A DNA stretch of 64,000 bases from Chalara sp. BL73 (Eukaryota; Ascomycota; Leotiomycetes; Helotiales), in the NCBI GenBank assembly GCA_918026815.1, contig CAKJVC010000068.1, positions 1,984,001 through 2,048,000 of the forward strand, given 5' to 3'. A model generated the notes under the pieces. That model made no database searches. It saw only the letters and a list, made by a program, of their open reading frames with translations, and had not been told where the DNA came from. The translations under genes and the position numbers were made by a program. Shown here piece after piece: positions 35,964-48,246 of the stretch. The stretch's first letter is position 1; each line of letters begins with the position of its first letter.

Positions 35964-37158
35964 ATGGACCGTGTTCAGGACCTCCAGCGGGCTTTGCCAA
36001 AGATTGCCACCCTATCCCCGGAAGTGACGCAAGCATTTCCCTTATTCCCAACTCTGCCTGGTGAGATGCAAGACCAGATTTGGAAATTTGTCGCTACAGA
36101 ATCACGCATCATAAAGTAGGTTTATTCCCCTCCCAAATAACATTTCCAACTGCATCTTCTGTTCCCAGAGGTGATTCAGGTTTCTGATAAGGTATTTCTT
36201 TAGGTTATTCCCTATTTGCATCCGATCTGCCACCAGACAAATAGATGGACAGCCCATCCATCCGGGAATGCTCCATGCTTGCCACGACTCAAGGAAAGTA
36301 GGTCTTCGGGCCTACATCAGAATATACGAGTTGAGGATCTTGGAAGGTTCCAACCTTAGGAATCCTAATACTTGGCTCGACGAGGAGAGCGATGAAGAGG
36401 AAGATGCTCGTGAAAGCGACGATGATGTCTTTGTGGAAGAACCATCCGAGAAAGGATTTTCCGGTGGGGAGAGTGACGATAGCCCGTTTGATGCCGAAAC
36501 TGCTCTAGAAGGTAGAGTAGTGTGGAATCCGTCCTTCTTTACATATGTGAATCCAGATACTGATCGTTGTATCTTTTTGATACCATATGGCGAGTGGGCT
36601 GGAGCGCAGCGCGAGCGCCTCAATATCTCCCCTTATAGTACGCAGTTGTTATCCAGGTTTGAATTTTCATGGCTGGACTTCTTTTGGACAGCCTTTGATG
36701 AAGCTGGTGACCATCCTGAACTGGAGTCGATTTACTATAAGCGACGTAGCTTTAAGCATTTGACGCTTGTGGCGAAGCATTCCCTGGAAAGTTTAGTTTG
36801 GAACGATATGGCCGAGAGTGGAACTGGAGACAATGGCCTCGCCGAGAATGGAACCTCAGAAAGTGGTGCGCTGTCAGACGATATAAGAGAGACGTATCTC
36901 GAGTTGGGCTACGCAGGTGATACCAGTTCTGTAGGGTGGGGAGCAGATCCCACACTAAAGAACGAAGCTGCTTTGCTTCAAAGTGAGCTTTATATCCACC
37001 ATCGTTTTGAAATGATCATGAGCCACATCGCCGATGTCCGCTACCTTGAAGCTCTGGAGACTGCTCCTTATTATGAGTTTGAATATGGCGCTCACCGATT
37101 CCTGGAATGGGAGGAGACACATGGCATAGACTGGGCAAGAGTAGAGAGAACTGACTGA
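35964..37158 (+). CDS. 2EXR-domain protein with acidic insert
   Basis: 368 residues in two exons, 35964-36115 and 36204-37158; the 88-nt intron (GTAGGT...TTTAG) restores the frame into LFPICIRSATRQ. The 2EXR signature FPLFPTLPGEMQDQIWKFVA is followed by the MLHACHDSRKVGLRAY block, which corresponds to the LLHVNRESR block of paralogues. A highly acidic insert (EESDEEEDARESDDDVFVEE) lies near residue 115, with a Gly/Asn/Ser-rich stretch later (about 36805-36870). No membrane or secretion signals are visible. The function is unknown. This is the first of three same-strand 2EXR genes in 5 kb, probably tandem duplicates that have diverged strongly. Confidence 0.82.
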
Positions 37159-38128
37159 ATACAGTCTGCAGTGGTTCATCTTGATTTTGGTCAATGACTG
37201 GTTATGGTTGGTGGTATGCAAAAGAGTCACGAAACAAGAATAGGACAGACGTGATGGGTGTGGCCTTGTCTAATTAGTCACAACAATGCACCACATTAAC
37301 TCACAGAGGAGAGCTACTATTAGTCACTTTAGAGCCAAATACCCGACTTTGGGTGTTGAAAAATTTATGTGTATTGGCTTTTATATGCCAACAAATCAAG
37401 ATTTGCCAGTACACTTTCACAGTGTTCTTACGAGCTCTTTGCTATGGATTAAAATTTAATCACGCACATCACATTTCCTCAGGCGAAGAATTTGTCTGAT
37501 AGTAATTTTGCAAGTTTTATCATTTGTCTTTGTGTTAAACCTACAAGTAGTGGTCTGGTCAATATTGAAGACGGACCATGACATTAGCGAGCTTAAGGTT
37601 GTCAATTGAACAGCACGTTGATATAACATCTCATGTGCGCTCAGGTATTGACAGAGCTGCAAAGTTTATAGTTGCCACCAACAATCGTGCAAATTGAAGT
37701 ATGGGCGGTAGGGCTAGACTTACCTTTTCATAAGTTTCAAGGGTTAAAATATACGTTTTTAACCTTAAAGCCGTAGGTGCAAGTCAGATGCTATTGTTCG
37801 GATATTTGGAGTATTTACCAGTCTAAGCTTTAAAGTACAATTGCTGTGATACCATAAGAGTTGCTTCCCGATTAGGAAAGTGGGACCAAGTTAGTTTCTC
37901 AATAACAATAAACATTGAAACAAATGATAATAATCTGAACAAGCCTTGGGTCTTCTCCATCCAAACATTAGTCATTATTGATACCACAGCTGAACCTATT
38001 TATACGGCTCTAAGCCTGGGTAAGCTATATTTATCCCTTGATATCATACTCGTCCCAAAAAGTTGACTTGAGCTTGCCGCTAACAAACTTTACAGACTAG
38101 TTTGTGGGTGTAATTATAGCACAACAAG
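37159..38128. other. Intergenic, AT-rich
   Basis: No gene seen. It presumably includes the promoter of the next 2EXR gene. Confidence 0.5.
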
Positions 38129-39135
38129 ATGTCGCACCTACGGAAGCTGCTTGGAGGTCTTACTCCCCTTGATATTCCAGGCCCTATTCCTACCAGTGTC
38201 AGTGCTCAAGACTTCCCGCTATTCCCAACCCTCCCGACCGAGATGCGCCATAAGATTTGGAAATTTGCCTGCTTGAATCCTCGGTATATTCGACTCTCCC
38301 TTTACCAACACGAAACAAGCAACGCGCACGAGCCAGCTGGCATTGAAGGACAATCTCGCGCACCTGTTGTTCTCCATGTCAATCGCGAATCTCGGAAAGA
38401 GGCTATGCGATACTACTACGTTGTTCTTGAGCGTCCACGATTCAAGGAGCTTCCGTACTATTTTCAGGCTACGCCGTTAGCTCGAGGTCAATTCTTGGTT
38501 AGAGATTTCAGTGGCAACATAGAGCACAGAGCCAATAGGTTACGGCAGCCATTGATGCGTATGAAGAGCAATATGGTGTTTGTCAACTTCGATGTCGACA
38601 TCTTCTTGCAAGATGCAATGCCTGATAGAAGACGTCCAATGTAAGCTTCCTTCCTTTTTTCTGTTTGGCAAACTCCATAAATTTTCACGCCATCTATATT
38701 CTGCTATGTGCAGCAATTTACCAAACTCTCTATAGTTGCATTTTCGATTACAACTACGAACCTCACGTCCTTCGCAAGATCGTCAACCTTGAAACCGTCC
38801 ATTACCATATCCTATCCCAATTTGACTTCGACAACCTAACTTGCATCCTGAGCGCCGCTAGACCTGATAGATTTGTGGTCAATGTTCTTTCATGGCTTCC
38901 TGACCATCAGGTTGGGTTTGAAGAGACGTTCGATGCCCATCTCCATATGAAAGAGGTTGAAGCCGCCGTCAAGTTTCGTATGAGCATGGTCACACACCGG
39001 ATGAAGATACCTCGACCTAGCCAATTCATCACGCAGTTGTACCATGGTGCATGGCAAAAGACTGAACCAGAGTTACCACCATTGAACCAGGAAGAACTAG
39101 ATTTTGAGACGCAAGCTAGTGCACTGGGCCAATGA
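38129..39135 (+). CDS. 2EXR-domain protein
   Basis: 303 residues, exons 38129-38640 and 38736-39135. The 2EXR signature is FPLFPTLPTEMRHKIWKFAC. It is followed by VVLHVNRESRKEAMRYYYV and MVFVNFDVDIFLQD, the two further landmarks that recur in the family here. The 95-nt intron (GTAAGC...TATAG) joins in phase to CIFDYNYEP; using the earlier CAG acceptor would bring a stop after seven codons. It is hydrophilic with no targeting signal. It shares the FPLFPTLP signature with the gene at 35964, supporting local duplication. The function of the family is unknown. Confidence 0.82.
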
Positions 39136-39645
39136 AAGCAGGTTGCCCAATTTGAGGCTAAGAAACTTGAATTTGAGATTCGATGCACAAGGAAGTTGGG
39201 CAGCAAGCACGAGGAAGGGAACAATTCGTTTGATGGCAAGCTGTAGCCAACCTTTGATAGCCGGCTCACGGTTTAGCATAGATTATATACTTCACTATCT
39301 TTACTTCTCCATTTCGCTTTGATTCATTGTTAGCATGCTGTAAAAATATAATCGAATAGCCACCCTTAGTGCCTCAGTTGCACAACATCGTCAACGAACA
39401 GATTTGCATCGCCTAGACTACCAGGCTACTTGGAAGTAGTATTATTGAACCGGGGTATATCAGAATGCGCAGAGCTCCTATCTAACTATTGTGGCATTTT
39501 GCTCCTTCCATACTGGTGGTTGGTTCGCAAGCTAGAACGTTTAGCTTAGAAGCGGTCGAACTATACTTATCAGACGCACTCCTCAAATTTCCCGCATTCT
39601 TTCAACACTCACCATCTCTATTATACATCAAGATACAGTGATTTC
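39136..39645. other. Intergenic between 2EXR genes
   Basis: No gene seen; the frames that remain open here are short and lack motifs. Confidence 0.5.
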
Positions 39646-40980
39646 ATGGCCATTATTTTTATCACAAATTTAGGACTGAAAGGATATCCTGCAGGTTCTC
39701 ATAAGATGCCGGCTACGCGTCTTCGCGCGCTCAATGCGCAGCTTCCCAGGCTCAAAACTCAGATCACCACTCCGCCAACAATTTTCCCAAGCTTCGCCAA
39801 ACTGCCAGCCGAAATTCGCTTGCAGATCTGGAGCTACGTCGTCTGGTTTCCACGAAAGATCAAGCTTTTTAGCATGAAGTGGGTCGGAGAGCTCGACGCT
39901 AGCGCCCCAGAGGCAGGAAGAGGAGATGATGTTAGAATGTGCGGGAGACTAATGATGTATCCGTTGAGGGATCCTGACAACTCGAAGTTGGAGGGACAAA
40001 GCAGATTTCCGGGCATGTTGCATACGAATCAGGAAGCAAGATCCGAGGCGCTGAAGCGTTATGTTAAGGTTCAGGAGCTGCCTGCCTGGAGAGGTGAGCT
40101 ATTATTATATTTTCGTGGACATGAACGAAGGGCTCAGGCTCACACGAGCTAGCTATCTCATGGGAATAAGTCAATACTTCAGACTTTGGCCAATCTATCA
40201 TTCTTTTACTGTGCATTTAATTCTAACAGGTGTACAGGACGTCAATTGGCACGATACCGCGATGGTAACCAGAGTCCCCGAGGATATTCGTGCCTGGAAC
40301 GAACTTCCGGACCAAGAAATACTCTATACGTCAACTTCGATGTAGATTCGTTTGTACACCCTCCAGAATATCGCATCTACGAGCGCGGGTTCGCAACCAA
40401 GCGATGGTACAATTTCGACATTGATGTGCTTAAGCGGATCAAACACCTTGAGCTGGTTTGCAACTTTGATGCAATAGATATGCCAGAACATTACATTGGA
40501 GCTCTTCCATTCCTTACCTACGTTGGGCATACAATCACGCAACTTACATTAGTGTGTGAAGAATGGATGGACTATATAATGCGGCACAGAAATGAGGCAC
40601 CTGCGTTGCAGGATCGAGTGGACAATATTATATCTGAGGAGCTCAGAGGGCAACTCGGCAGCAGGTTTTGGGCAAGGTTGAGTCCAGGATTCAAATCACG
40701 AATCTTCAAATTCAGAGTAACGACAAGGTGGAACAATGAAGCACTCATTGAGCTAGATCCAGAAATAGCTAGTCGTGAAGTTGCTGCAGACAACAAGCAG
40801 CATCACGCTTGCAACTCGGTGATTGTCAGGAGCCACCAAGAAGGACAGCAGAAGAAGCCCCCACGCCGAAGAATATATGGAAATGAGAAGCCAACGGAAT
40901 GCAATATTGGCAGTGGATCATGGAGAGAGTTGATGACAATTGATTTTGAAGGTACAGATAAACAAAGCAGATATCAGTGA
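39646..40980 (+). CDS. 2EXR-domain protein
   Basis: 396 residues, exons 39646-40093 and 40238-40980. The signature is FPSFAKLPAEIRLQIWSYVV; then MLHTNQEARSEALKRYVKV and, after the intron, LYVNFDVDSFVHPPEY. The 144-nt intron is longer than most in this window. The acceptor at 40237 is required to enter the frame carrying VNFDVD; the nearer CAG at 40229-40230 leads to a stop. The C-terminus is basic (EGQQKKPPRRRIYGNE). A second possible start is at Met21. The VNFDVD strand is shared with the gene at 38129 and with the relic at 34.7 kb, so these form one subfamily. No function is known. Confidence 0.8.
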
Positions 40981-41157
40981 TATTCAGAGGGGCACATTTT
41001 ATGATCGTAAGAAGATATCAATGGCAAGAGAGCCACGGGAGAAAAGAACAGATTCGGGAATATTTAAAGTATCGTTTCATATTTATATAATTAATCCAAT
41101 AGGTTTCGCGCCACAAAATGTCTTCCAGTACCCAATATTTTGGACAGCTCTTAGAGC

Positions 41158-42690
41158 TCACGCTAGCTTCCATTTGAAATGGAGTTTTCCTTCTGTGGTT
41201 GCCTCAGTAGTGGGCTCTCCTTTCTATCATACATGCGATTTCCAAAATAATCAAGCCCTGCCTCATAAAACTGAGTTGGTAGTTCTAAATTTCCAGAATA
41301 CTTTAGGGATTCAAGAGTGGCGCTGATGCTTGGGATGACGGCATTAACCTCGACTCTTTTTGTTCACAATTTCCTGAGGCTTGGAAAGCCTTCCTTCGGC
41401 TCGGCCACGATGTTGGATTCGTAAAGCGGATTGAAGCTCAACTCTTCCCCAGTATTGGGAGTTTGCTGGCTGAAGATCTCGTCTATAAGATCAGAAGTGT
41501 GGTTAGTGCGGATTATGCACCCGTTCTTCCATATTTACACGACATGTCTGTAATTAATGGCTCACTTGTTCTACTTGTCAGCATGGTTTATGACATTCAC
41601 GCCTTGAATGTAAGAGGCTGAGCAAGTCGTGTAAACGGCCCATTGGAGGTTCTCAATAAAATCTCGCTTTTCTTCGCCATCTTTGATTGTGATCTTTTCC
41701 GGGAGAAGCTACTATTCAATGTTTCTTTTGCATGCTTTCGTGAATCCCGATTCACTGACACAATGCGAGATAATTGCTGTTGACAGCGTTGGCGCGGGGA
41801 TATGCTGATTTGCTGCCTTAGTATTACTCTATATGCGATGTTTTGTACAACTTTATCCTGGACTTCGCCTAAAATGTAATGTCCTTTCTCGTCTTTTTGT
41901 GGAGCGAATATCTGCCTCAATGGAAACAAGCAAAATATTTTCTGTAATGGCTTTTAGCGTATATCTATATAATGTATATGAAGGGTATATACCATTTCTC
42001 CCTCAGACGCCAATTTACTGAAAATCTCTGGGATCTCTTTATACGACATTTTAAGATGGGTGTTCATTATTTCCAACTTTCACTGATTACACTCATCATG
42101 TCATGTCCAATCCCGTTATGCATCATCTTGACATAGTGTCTAGCACGGCTTTCACTAATTCGAGCACGCATGGCTTATCATTCGGGGTCTTGGCAGCCAC
42201 TTTCTTCGAGAATGGTATCAGCAAATCAAATGCCCTCTTCTCTCTGCCTGGGGACATCGAGGAGCCACATCGAGCAGCTTGGTACCCGCCAGAGACACCC
42301 ATGCCAATACAGTATACTCCCTGAGCTACCAGTTTCCCTTGTCTTCTTTGTGTATTTTGCCAATTCTCATTCGAACAATCTACAATAATGTCCCCTTTGT
42401 CCAGATACTGCTGGGGACCAGCCACAACCGTATCGTCAACACCCCCATGGGGCAGGCTGAAGAATATCACCTTCGGTGAACCAAGAGATTCGCAAAGATC
42501 CTTGTAATCCTCATGCTTGGTTGGGACGGGGCTTATGTGTTGATCCTCGGCAGACTTGATTAGGTTATCAACATTTTCTCCGTTTGGGTCTTAGCACCGA
42601 AAATAATACCATGCTCGGCGAAGAGAAGAGTCATGCCTCCTCCCATGCTTCCGCATCCAATCATCCCGGCCTGTGCAGAGAAATGTCAGC
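41158..42690 (-). pseudogene. 6-phosphogluconate dehydrogenase pseudogene
   Basis: 6PGDH is the NADP-dependent third enzyme of the oxidative pentose phosphate pathway. The minus strand carries nearly all of it in broken frames. The Rossmann start is GMIGCGSMGGGMTLLFAEHG, followed by FFSLPHGGVDD, GDIIVDCSNENWQNTQRRQG and the catalytic-site region IGMGVSGGYQAAR. GHYVKMMHNGIGHDMMSV, which holds the catalytic Lys and the substrate-binding HNGI, comes next, then EVQDKVVQN, FIENLQWAVYTTCSASYIQG and finally LPTQFYEAGLDYFG ending at WKLA. Several frame changes (for example near 42600, 42150 and 41800) and in-frame stops separate these blocks. A CTGCACAG acceptor before GMIGCG suggests introns were copied too. 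It cannot make a functional enzyme; a working gene must be elsewhere. Confidence 0.87.
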
Positions 42691-44285
42691 AAGTCTGGAG
42701 GCGCCTGGCTCGAGGCACTCTCTTTCTAAGCTCCATATCTGCTACAATTCCGCTGTACTAAAGCTGAAGATGATAGAAAAGCTCCGGAAGTAAATTGCAA
42801 TAAAACTGGCATCTTGTTAATGGATTACTTAGATGGCAGTATAGTTAATGCTTTATTGCTGTCGTCATGAAGTTGTTACGAAGGGTTCTTTTGAGCTGAC
42901 CCACATCAATGCCAAGCTCGGTTATAAAAATATGGGCGTGGCAAGCCAGGATAAGCCTTTCTAGTGTGGCTAGTCGTGGCTTAAAAACGCACCTCCACGC
43001 TGGTTTTGGCAATATATCCTTCTTCTGAACTATACAACATTGTTCTTGGTATTATGATGGTTGATGAGTTTCTCTAATCTTCTGAAGGAGAGTCTGGGGT
43101 ATCTGCATGGAAGCAAAGCTACACAGTTAACAATTTGAAGAGGCGTAAGTTGCTGAGGCATCATCAGAATCTATTGTTTCCAGCGGCAACATAGAACTCT
43201 ATCTGAATTGCCATCCATGACACTAAACCAGTATATCTGGACATAAGCTTTGGCCCTGGATATTGAGAGAGGTTGGGTCAGGCGGCTCGCTCGCGCCGAT
43301 CTTGGTAATCCACATACTGCATTTTCTCCTGGCACACATGTATTCAGACTGTACACCTGCTGCCACTCCTCTCTGCTTATCATGATAACATTCTTACTAG
43401 TTATCTCTTGTCTATGACTTTGTAAGATCTAGTCACTTGAGATGCGCGATTCTAACGTTATGACGTGGTGGTGTTCGCGCCGGTGCGGAATGTGTCGTTG
43501 AACCCCGGCGTCAGCGGAAGCTCAAGCGGAAGCATCTATCCATCAGACCACAGCCGTCAGAGCTATCGACTATTTGACCTATTGCGATGTCGGACCCACG
43601 TTCAAAAAAAAAGGTGTGACTCCACCTATGGTCCGCTTTCTTACCAGCGGGCAAAACTACAATCTTTCGGGCTTACCTGGCCGACGCACACAACTCATTC
43701 GCATGGTCATGTTCGCAACCTTGCGAGCATGGCAGGGAAGCAAGGAATTAGCTCCGTCAATTCCGTATGATTGTGATTCTGAATGGTTGCATTTGAAGGT
43801 TAGTGGTCTCGCATTATGCTTTAGGATGAATAAGCTGCATTTGAGGGCGTACTTTTAGTGTCACCGATATCCTTGTCAAGCATGCATAACCTTCTTCTTT
43901 AGACCTTCTAGCGCCGATCCCAACCTTCTAGCGGATTTCCAAAACTGTGCTGTGGGGTCAACGCCGTGCTTTTCCCGCCACTTATTACAGATTAGATACC
44001 GAATACCGAAGTACAGTCGATACGAATAGCTGCAGTTGTTCTAGCCCTGGTCGCTTTCGTCATTGTTGTCTGTAATGCACATTAGACAGTCATGCTTTTC
44101 ATTAGTCTGAAGAAAAGTCATTGGTCCAATACTGCAGGTGTATTAATGGCTCGCAAGTTGCCATTTATGACTTGGTCGAGCGACATGTATATATGACGGG
44201 AACCATCTTCGGCATCTACCTCAATCAGACACAGTACCTTCTTCTCATACTCGGATTAATCTCCAGATCCTACACAGCAGTCAAC
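42691..44285. other. Intergenic with one unrecognised open frame
   Basis: No supported gene. An open frame around 43500-43858 reads in a gene-like way (TPPMVRFLTSGQNYNLSG) but has no recognisable domain or clear exon borders. Otherwise stop-rich. Confidence 0.45.
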
Positions 44286-45257
44286 ATGCTCTCCACAAAC
44301 TCACCAACTAGTCCTCAATCTCCATTCTCTGCTGTCTGCTGGGGAGAGAAGTCATCAGCCACCACTTCCACTACACCGAGATCACCAGTTTCTGATGTCA
44401 CAGACAAGTTAAGGAGTCGAAAGGACGGAAAAGGTTCTAGACGCCGAATAGTGAGAGCTTGCATGCGCTGCAGAATCCGTAAGACCAAGGTAAGCTTTCT
44501 CCTTCTTGGCAGGTTGGCTTCTCTAACAATGTCATAGTGTGATGGCGGAAAGCCCTGCACACGATGTACAGAAGCCGACGATGTTTGCGAGTATATGAAG
44601 TGTTCAAAAAAGGAGAGCAAAGAGTATTCTCAGGACTACGTCGACCGTCTCCTCGAGCAGAACGACAAGTACAAGACTGCCATGCGAGTTCTGTATGCTA
44701 ACCGGCGACTGAGCATTCAACCCGATAGCATGGTGGTCCCAAGCACAGAATCGGACGATATCCCTCTTGTGCATGATATCCTGGATCGTCTCGGCCTCCT
44801 TGATCAAGAGCAAGACCAGGCTTCACAGGCATCAGAGGCAGCAGTAGAAAGACTACCTATAGCCCGAAATAAGACAATTCAAAACCTATGGAGTACTGCT
44901 TCCATACAGCCTTCACTCTTTGACACAAACATCTTCGATACGCAGTCGTCAGTAACCACCGAATCACCAAGTTTCAATGACCTTCCGGCTCTGCCAGAGC
45001 TTGAATGCAGTGAAGCAGATATGCTATCTATGGATGCGGATATGGGACTTAACTTCCCATTTCAGGTCTACGAGTCGATAAGCACGTCGAAGACTGCGGA
45101 TATGTTTCCACAATTTACGCCAGAATATTTCATGCCTCAACAAATGAGCCCGCAGGATGTATGCCCGCTCAATGTGCTGCATAACGTGATGCATAGTGGA
45201 ATAGGAGCAGATCAGTCATGGACTGAAGCAGATTTGACCTTCCAGTTTTCGTATTGA
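44286..45257 (+). CDS. Small Zn2Cys6 transcription factor
   Basis: 307 residues, exons 44286-44489 and 44538-45257. The zinc cluster is split by the 48-nt intron (GTAAGC...CATAG) at the common position: CMRCRIRKTK joined to CDGGKPCTRCTEADDVC, with perfect C-x2-C-x6-C-x6-C-x2-C-x6-C spacing. A basic stretch (RSRKDGKGSRRRIVRA) lies just before it, and a probable helix (QDYVDRLLEQNDKYKTAMRV) just after. The C-terminal half is acidic and Ser/Gln/Met-rich with no fungal_trans domain, resembling a transactivation region. It lies 7.5 kb left of the putative terpenoid cluster, so it could be a local regulator, but nothing in the sequence ties it to those genes. The ATG at 44286 is chosen because the frame upstream is open but unlike protein. 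Confidence 0.82.
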
Positions 45258-46079
45258 TCATGGAAATTCTTTCAGCGTCTTGTAAATATTTGGAGCTTGG
45301 CATATACAGCATGTGTTTGAGATAGTTGATGGAGTTTTTGGTGTTGGATCTTGGCCGTAGAGGGGATGTATCTATCAGAGGACTTGGCGTTCCCAGGTAG
45401 CATCGAATCATGAAGCTTTCATAGTCTACACTCTTTTCCAACCTCGTGATCTCGTCAATCCTTCCGAAAGTTCAGGACCTACATCAATTGACTTTATGAC
45501 GGTAATCGAGATGATTGGACCACATCCCTAAGATAGGTTCTCGGGGACTTTCCGCGCTTCGCTTTGTCAACACTCTACTCTACTATACTTACGCATCCTG
45601 CACGATGACTGGTCCATCCACTTTCCAAAAGCGGGATGCATATCCGATGATCTCGCCTCCTCTCTAGTCACTGCTCGTCTAATCTGCTCATACATGGTAA
45701 ATTTGCCAACGGCGCATTCACAACACTTTGAAGCGGGAACAAACCATATATAGAAGTTCCCGTAATATTTGTTTTTGAAAATTGCCGATATCTCGCGACG
45801 ATAACTCGGGGTTCGCGATGTGTGGCCATTTATTCCCCGCCCCCGCCCAGAATTATTCCCGCGCTTTTGCTCTCAACCAAGTTCCTGATGCCAAGCGCTG
45901 CAGTCTTAGTCATTGCATCTCGCATCATGCTACTTCATATATCCCAGAGTCCATTTCTCTGGCTCTGATTAGTATACCACCCTTCTTGTTAGCCGAATCC
46001 ACTTCATGATCTAGCACAGTGTTAATTCTCGGTTCCGCTCCATCAGTTCTTTGCTGCTGGAAAACTGGGAGCCGGAGCC
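45258..46079. other. Intergenic, no gene seen
   Basis: Short ORFs without motifs. It probably contains the promoter of the rhodopsin-like gene. Confidence 0.5.
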
Positions 46080-47380
46080 ATGACAGTCAGCAATGATGAG
46101 AAGCGAACGCTGGCGACGGTTTGGATATGCATTTTGTTGTCGGTCATGATCATGGCAACGAGGTTGGGATTGGGGAGGTGGTGCAAGAAGAAATTCGGTC
46201 TGGGAGAGGCGCTGACGACGGCGGCGATTTTCTTCGCGCTCACGAGAATTGCGATTACTCAGGTTATTGTCCTTTGGAAGACCAACAATATTTCCCCGGG
46301 TCTAGGAGATCTAAATAGACTAAGCAAACACGACATTCAGCAGAGGGAGATGGCCTCAAAGATCACACTCGCAGCAAGATGTATTTATATTATTCTGTAA
46401 GGTCCAGGACATGAAGAAACTAGAACTGAGGCTGATCGGTAATTAGTCTTTGGTTGCAGAAAAGTGTGTTGCTCACATTCTACAATGGGCTTCTGAAGGA
46501 TTTGCCAGCCGGGAGACGAGCGATCATGATAGTTTGGGTGTAAGTAAATCCCGAGAGGGAGGCTATTTTCACATCCATACCGTCTCCCATAAGGCCATTC
46601 CTATTTACTTGTACGTAGAGCTTCAAAGGCTGATAAAATTTAATACAGAATCTTGGGGCTGACTTTTGTTGCCGCCATAACTTCAACATTCACTGAATGT
46701 CGGCCATTCAGTCACTATTGGAAAGTGCTTCCTGAAACTGGTGAGAAAGCCATATTCAGAGGAGCCCTTCTGGACTAAACAGCTATATAGACGCATGCAC
46801 TGAAGCAATCATTCAACTGTTCGTAGTTGGTATGCCAAAGCGCCATGACCTCTTACTACTTCTCCCGCTGACCTCACGACTAGGTGGTTTGAACATATTC
46901 ACAGACATTCTACTTCTCCTCTTACCAATACCCGTCCTCATCAACGTCCGCTTGACCTGGCAAAAGAAAGCACAGCTTACTTTCCTCTTCTCCGTCGGCC
47001 TTGTAATAATCGCTGTCACAGCTGTACGCCTGCCCCGCACCTACGACAATGCCACCTCGGAGACTCACCGTATCACGTGGACGACAGGCGAGTTTCTCGC
47101 GGCAACTTTCGTCGCAAATGCTCCAACTTTATATTCATTCAGGAAGTGGTTACAACAGAGAAATCAAGTTGCGAGAAGGTTCTCCAGAAGTGGACCGCAT
47201 ATTAGAGCTGCAACGGGGTTAGGCGGTACCACGCTGACAGAATATGAGAGTGACGAGGCTGCGGAGGAGAGAAGAAGAGATGACATCGAGGCACAGCCGG
47301 AAATTCAGCGACCAGCGGAAACGAGGAAGCCGAGTTATGCGAAGGTACAATGGAGTGCGAGTACAGACAATGAAAAATGA
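46080..47380 (+). CDS. Fungal rhodopsin-like (PF20684/SAT4-type) integral membrane protein
   Basis: 345 residues in five exons: 46080-46396, 46447-46539, 46649-46740, 46791-46829 and 46884-47380; every junction keeps phase. Hydrophobic helices include ATVWICILLSVMIMATRLG, IYIILLWLQKSVLLTFYNGL (built by splicing), VWVILGLTFVAAIT and IFTDILLLLLPIPVLINV, about seven in total, with a hydrophilic acidic tail. The CRPFSHYWKVLPETG loop with DACTEA, and the DILLLLLPIPVL helix, match the fungal rhodopsin-like membrane family that is common in ascomycetes and not a light-driven pump. Its biochemical function is largely unknown; related proteins include plasma-membrane receptors without proven ligands. 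The fourth exon is only 39 nt. The acceptor at 46790 is needed to avoid a stop. Confidence 0.82.
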
Positions 47381-48246
47381 AGAGTACATTCTAGAAATGC
47401 ATTTTATTAAGAAGACAAGCGATGCCACGCATAGAGCTCGAAGAATATCGATAGAAATAGATTTCCCGGAAAACAAGACGGACACAAGAAATGGGTCCTC
47501 GATGTTCTGATTATGTTCATATAACCTGATGTCACCAGTAGGAATGGCAAAAATCGAGGCTTGTGGCAAGATTTCAGCCAGGGAGCCAACACATATAGTG
47601 CTTCAGTGATGGAAAAAAAGTTCTTGTCTTGCTCTGAGACGCGAGGCTTCGATGATTGAAGTGCTCGTACAAAAGGAGTGATGGCAGAGACAAGGAGCCG
47701 GAAGCGCGGAAATTTTGAGGATGGGCTTTGTATACTTGCAGTGCTAGCACCAGAAATATAAGAAAAAGCCGAAAAAACTCGAATTTTTGGGATTGCAGTC
47801 ATTTGCCCTGCTCCACTGCAAGAACATATCTCGTCTTTGTAGAAACGGGATGAACATCTTCTGCTAAAGCTGGAAGTGAAATCGAATAGCAATGTATCAT
47901 AAGAGCACAGCGAAAGATTGCACATGAGGACTTGGAAGCTTTATCTATAGCTACCTATAGAACTCCCCCACAATAGTCACCTATTGCGATCAAGCAAGAA
48001 TCTCACTGCTTAAATAAGCGAGCTGCAGAGATTTCGATTCTCGTCACCTGATGGCGATGCAAGAACATTGACTGTACTGCAACACTAAATATCTTGAAAA
48101 TGACTATTTAATCCGGGGCAGCGTGAAAACACCCTCTGTGATACTCTTAGTCTCATCTTATGTCAGATACCTCCCTCAAAGTACGTCTGTACACAAATCC
48201 AATGTTGAAAAAGAATAAATGAGAAACACGTCTAATAAAAGCCTAG
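47381..48246. other. Intergenic with a 172-codon minus-strand ORF
   Basis: A minus-strand ORF at 47407-47925 begins with ATG and a Cys-rich stretch, but resembles no family I know and lacks signal or repeat structure. It abuts the 3' end of the rhodopsin-like gene and may be chance. No other candidate. Confidence 0.35.

Noticed and set aside
47407..47925. 172-codon minus-strand ORF
   Set aside because: Long for chance and has an ATG, but no domain, signal or conserved pattern; not called as a gene.
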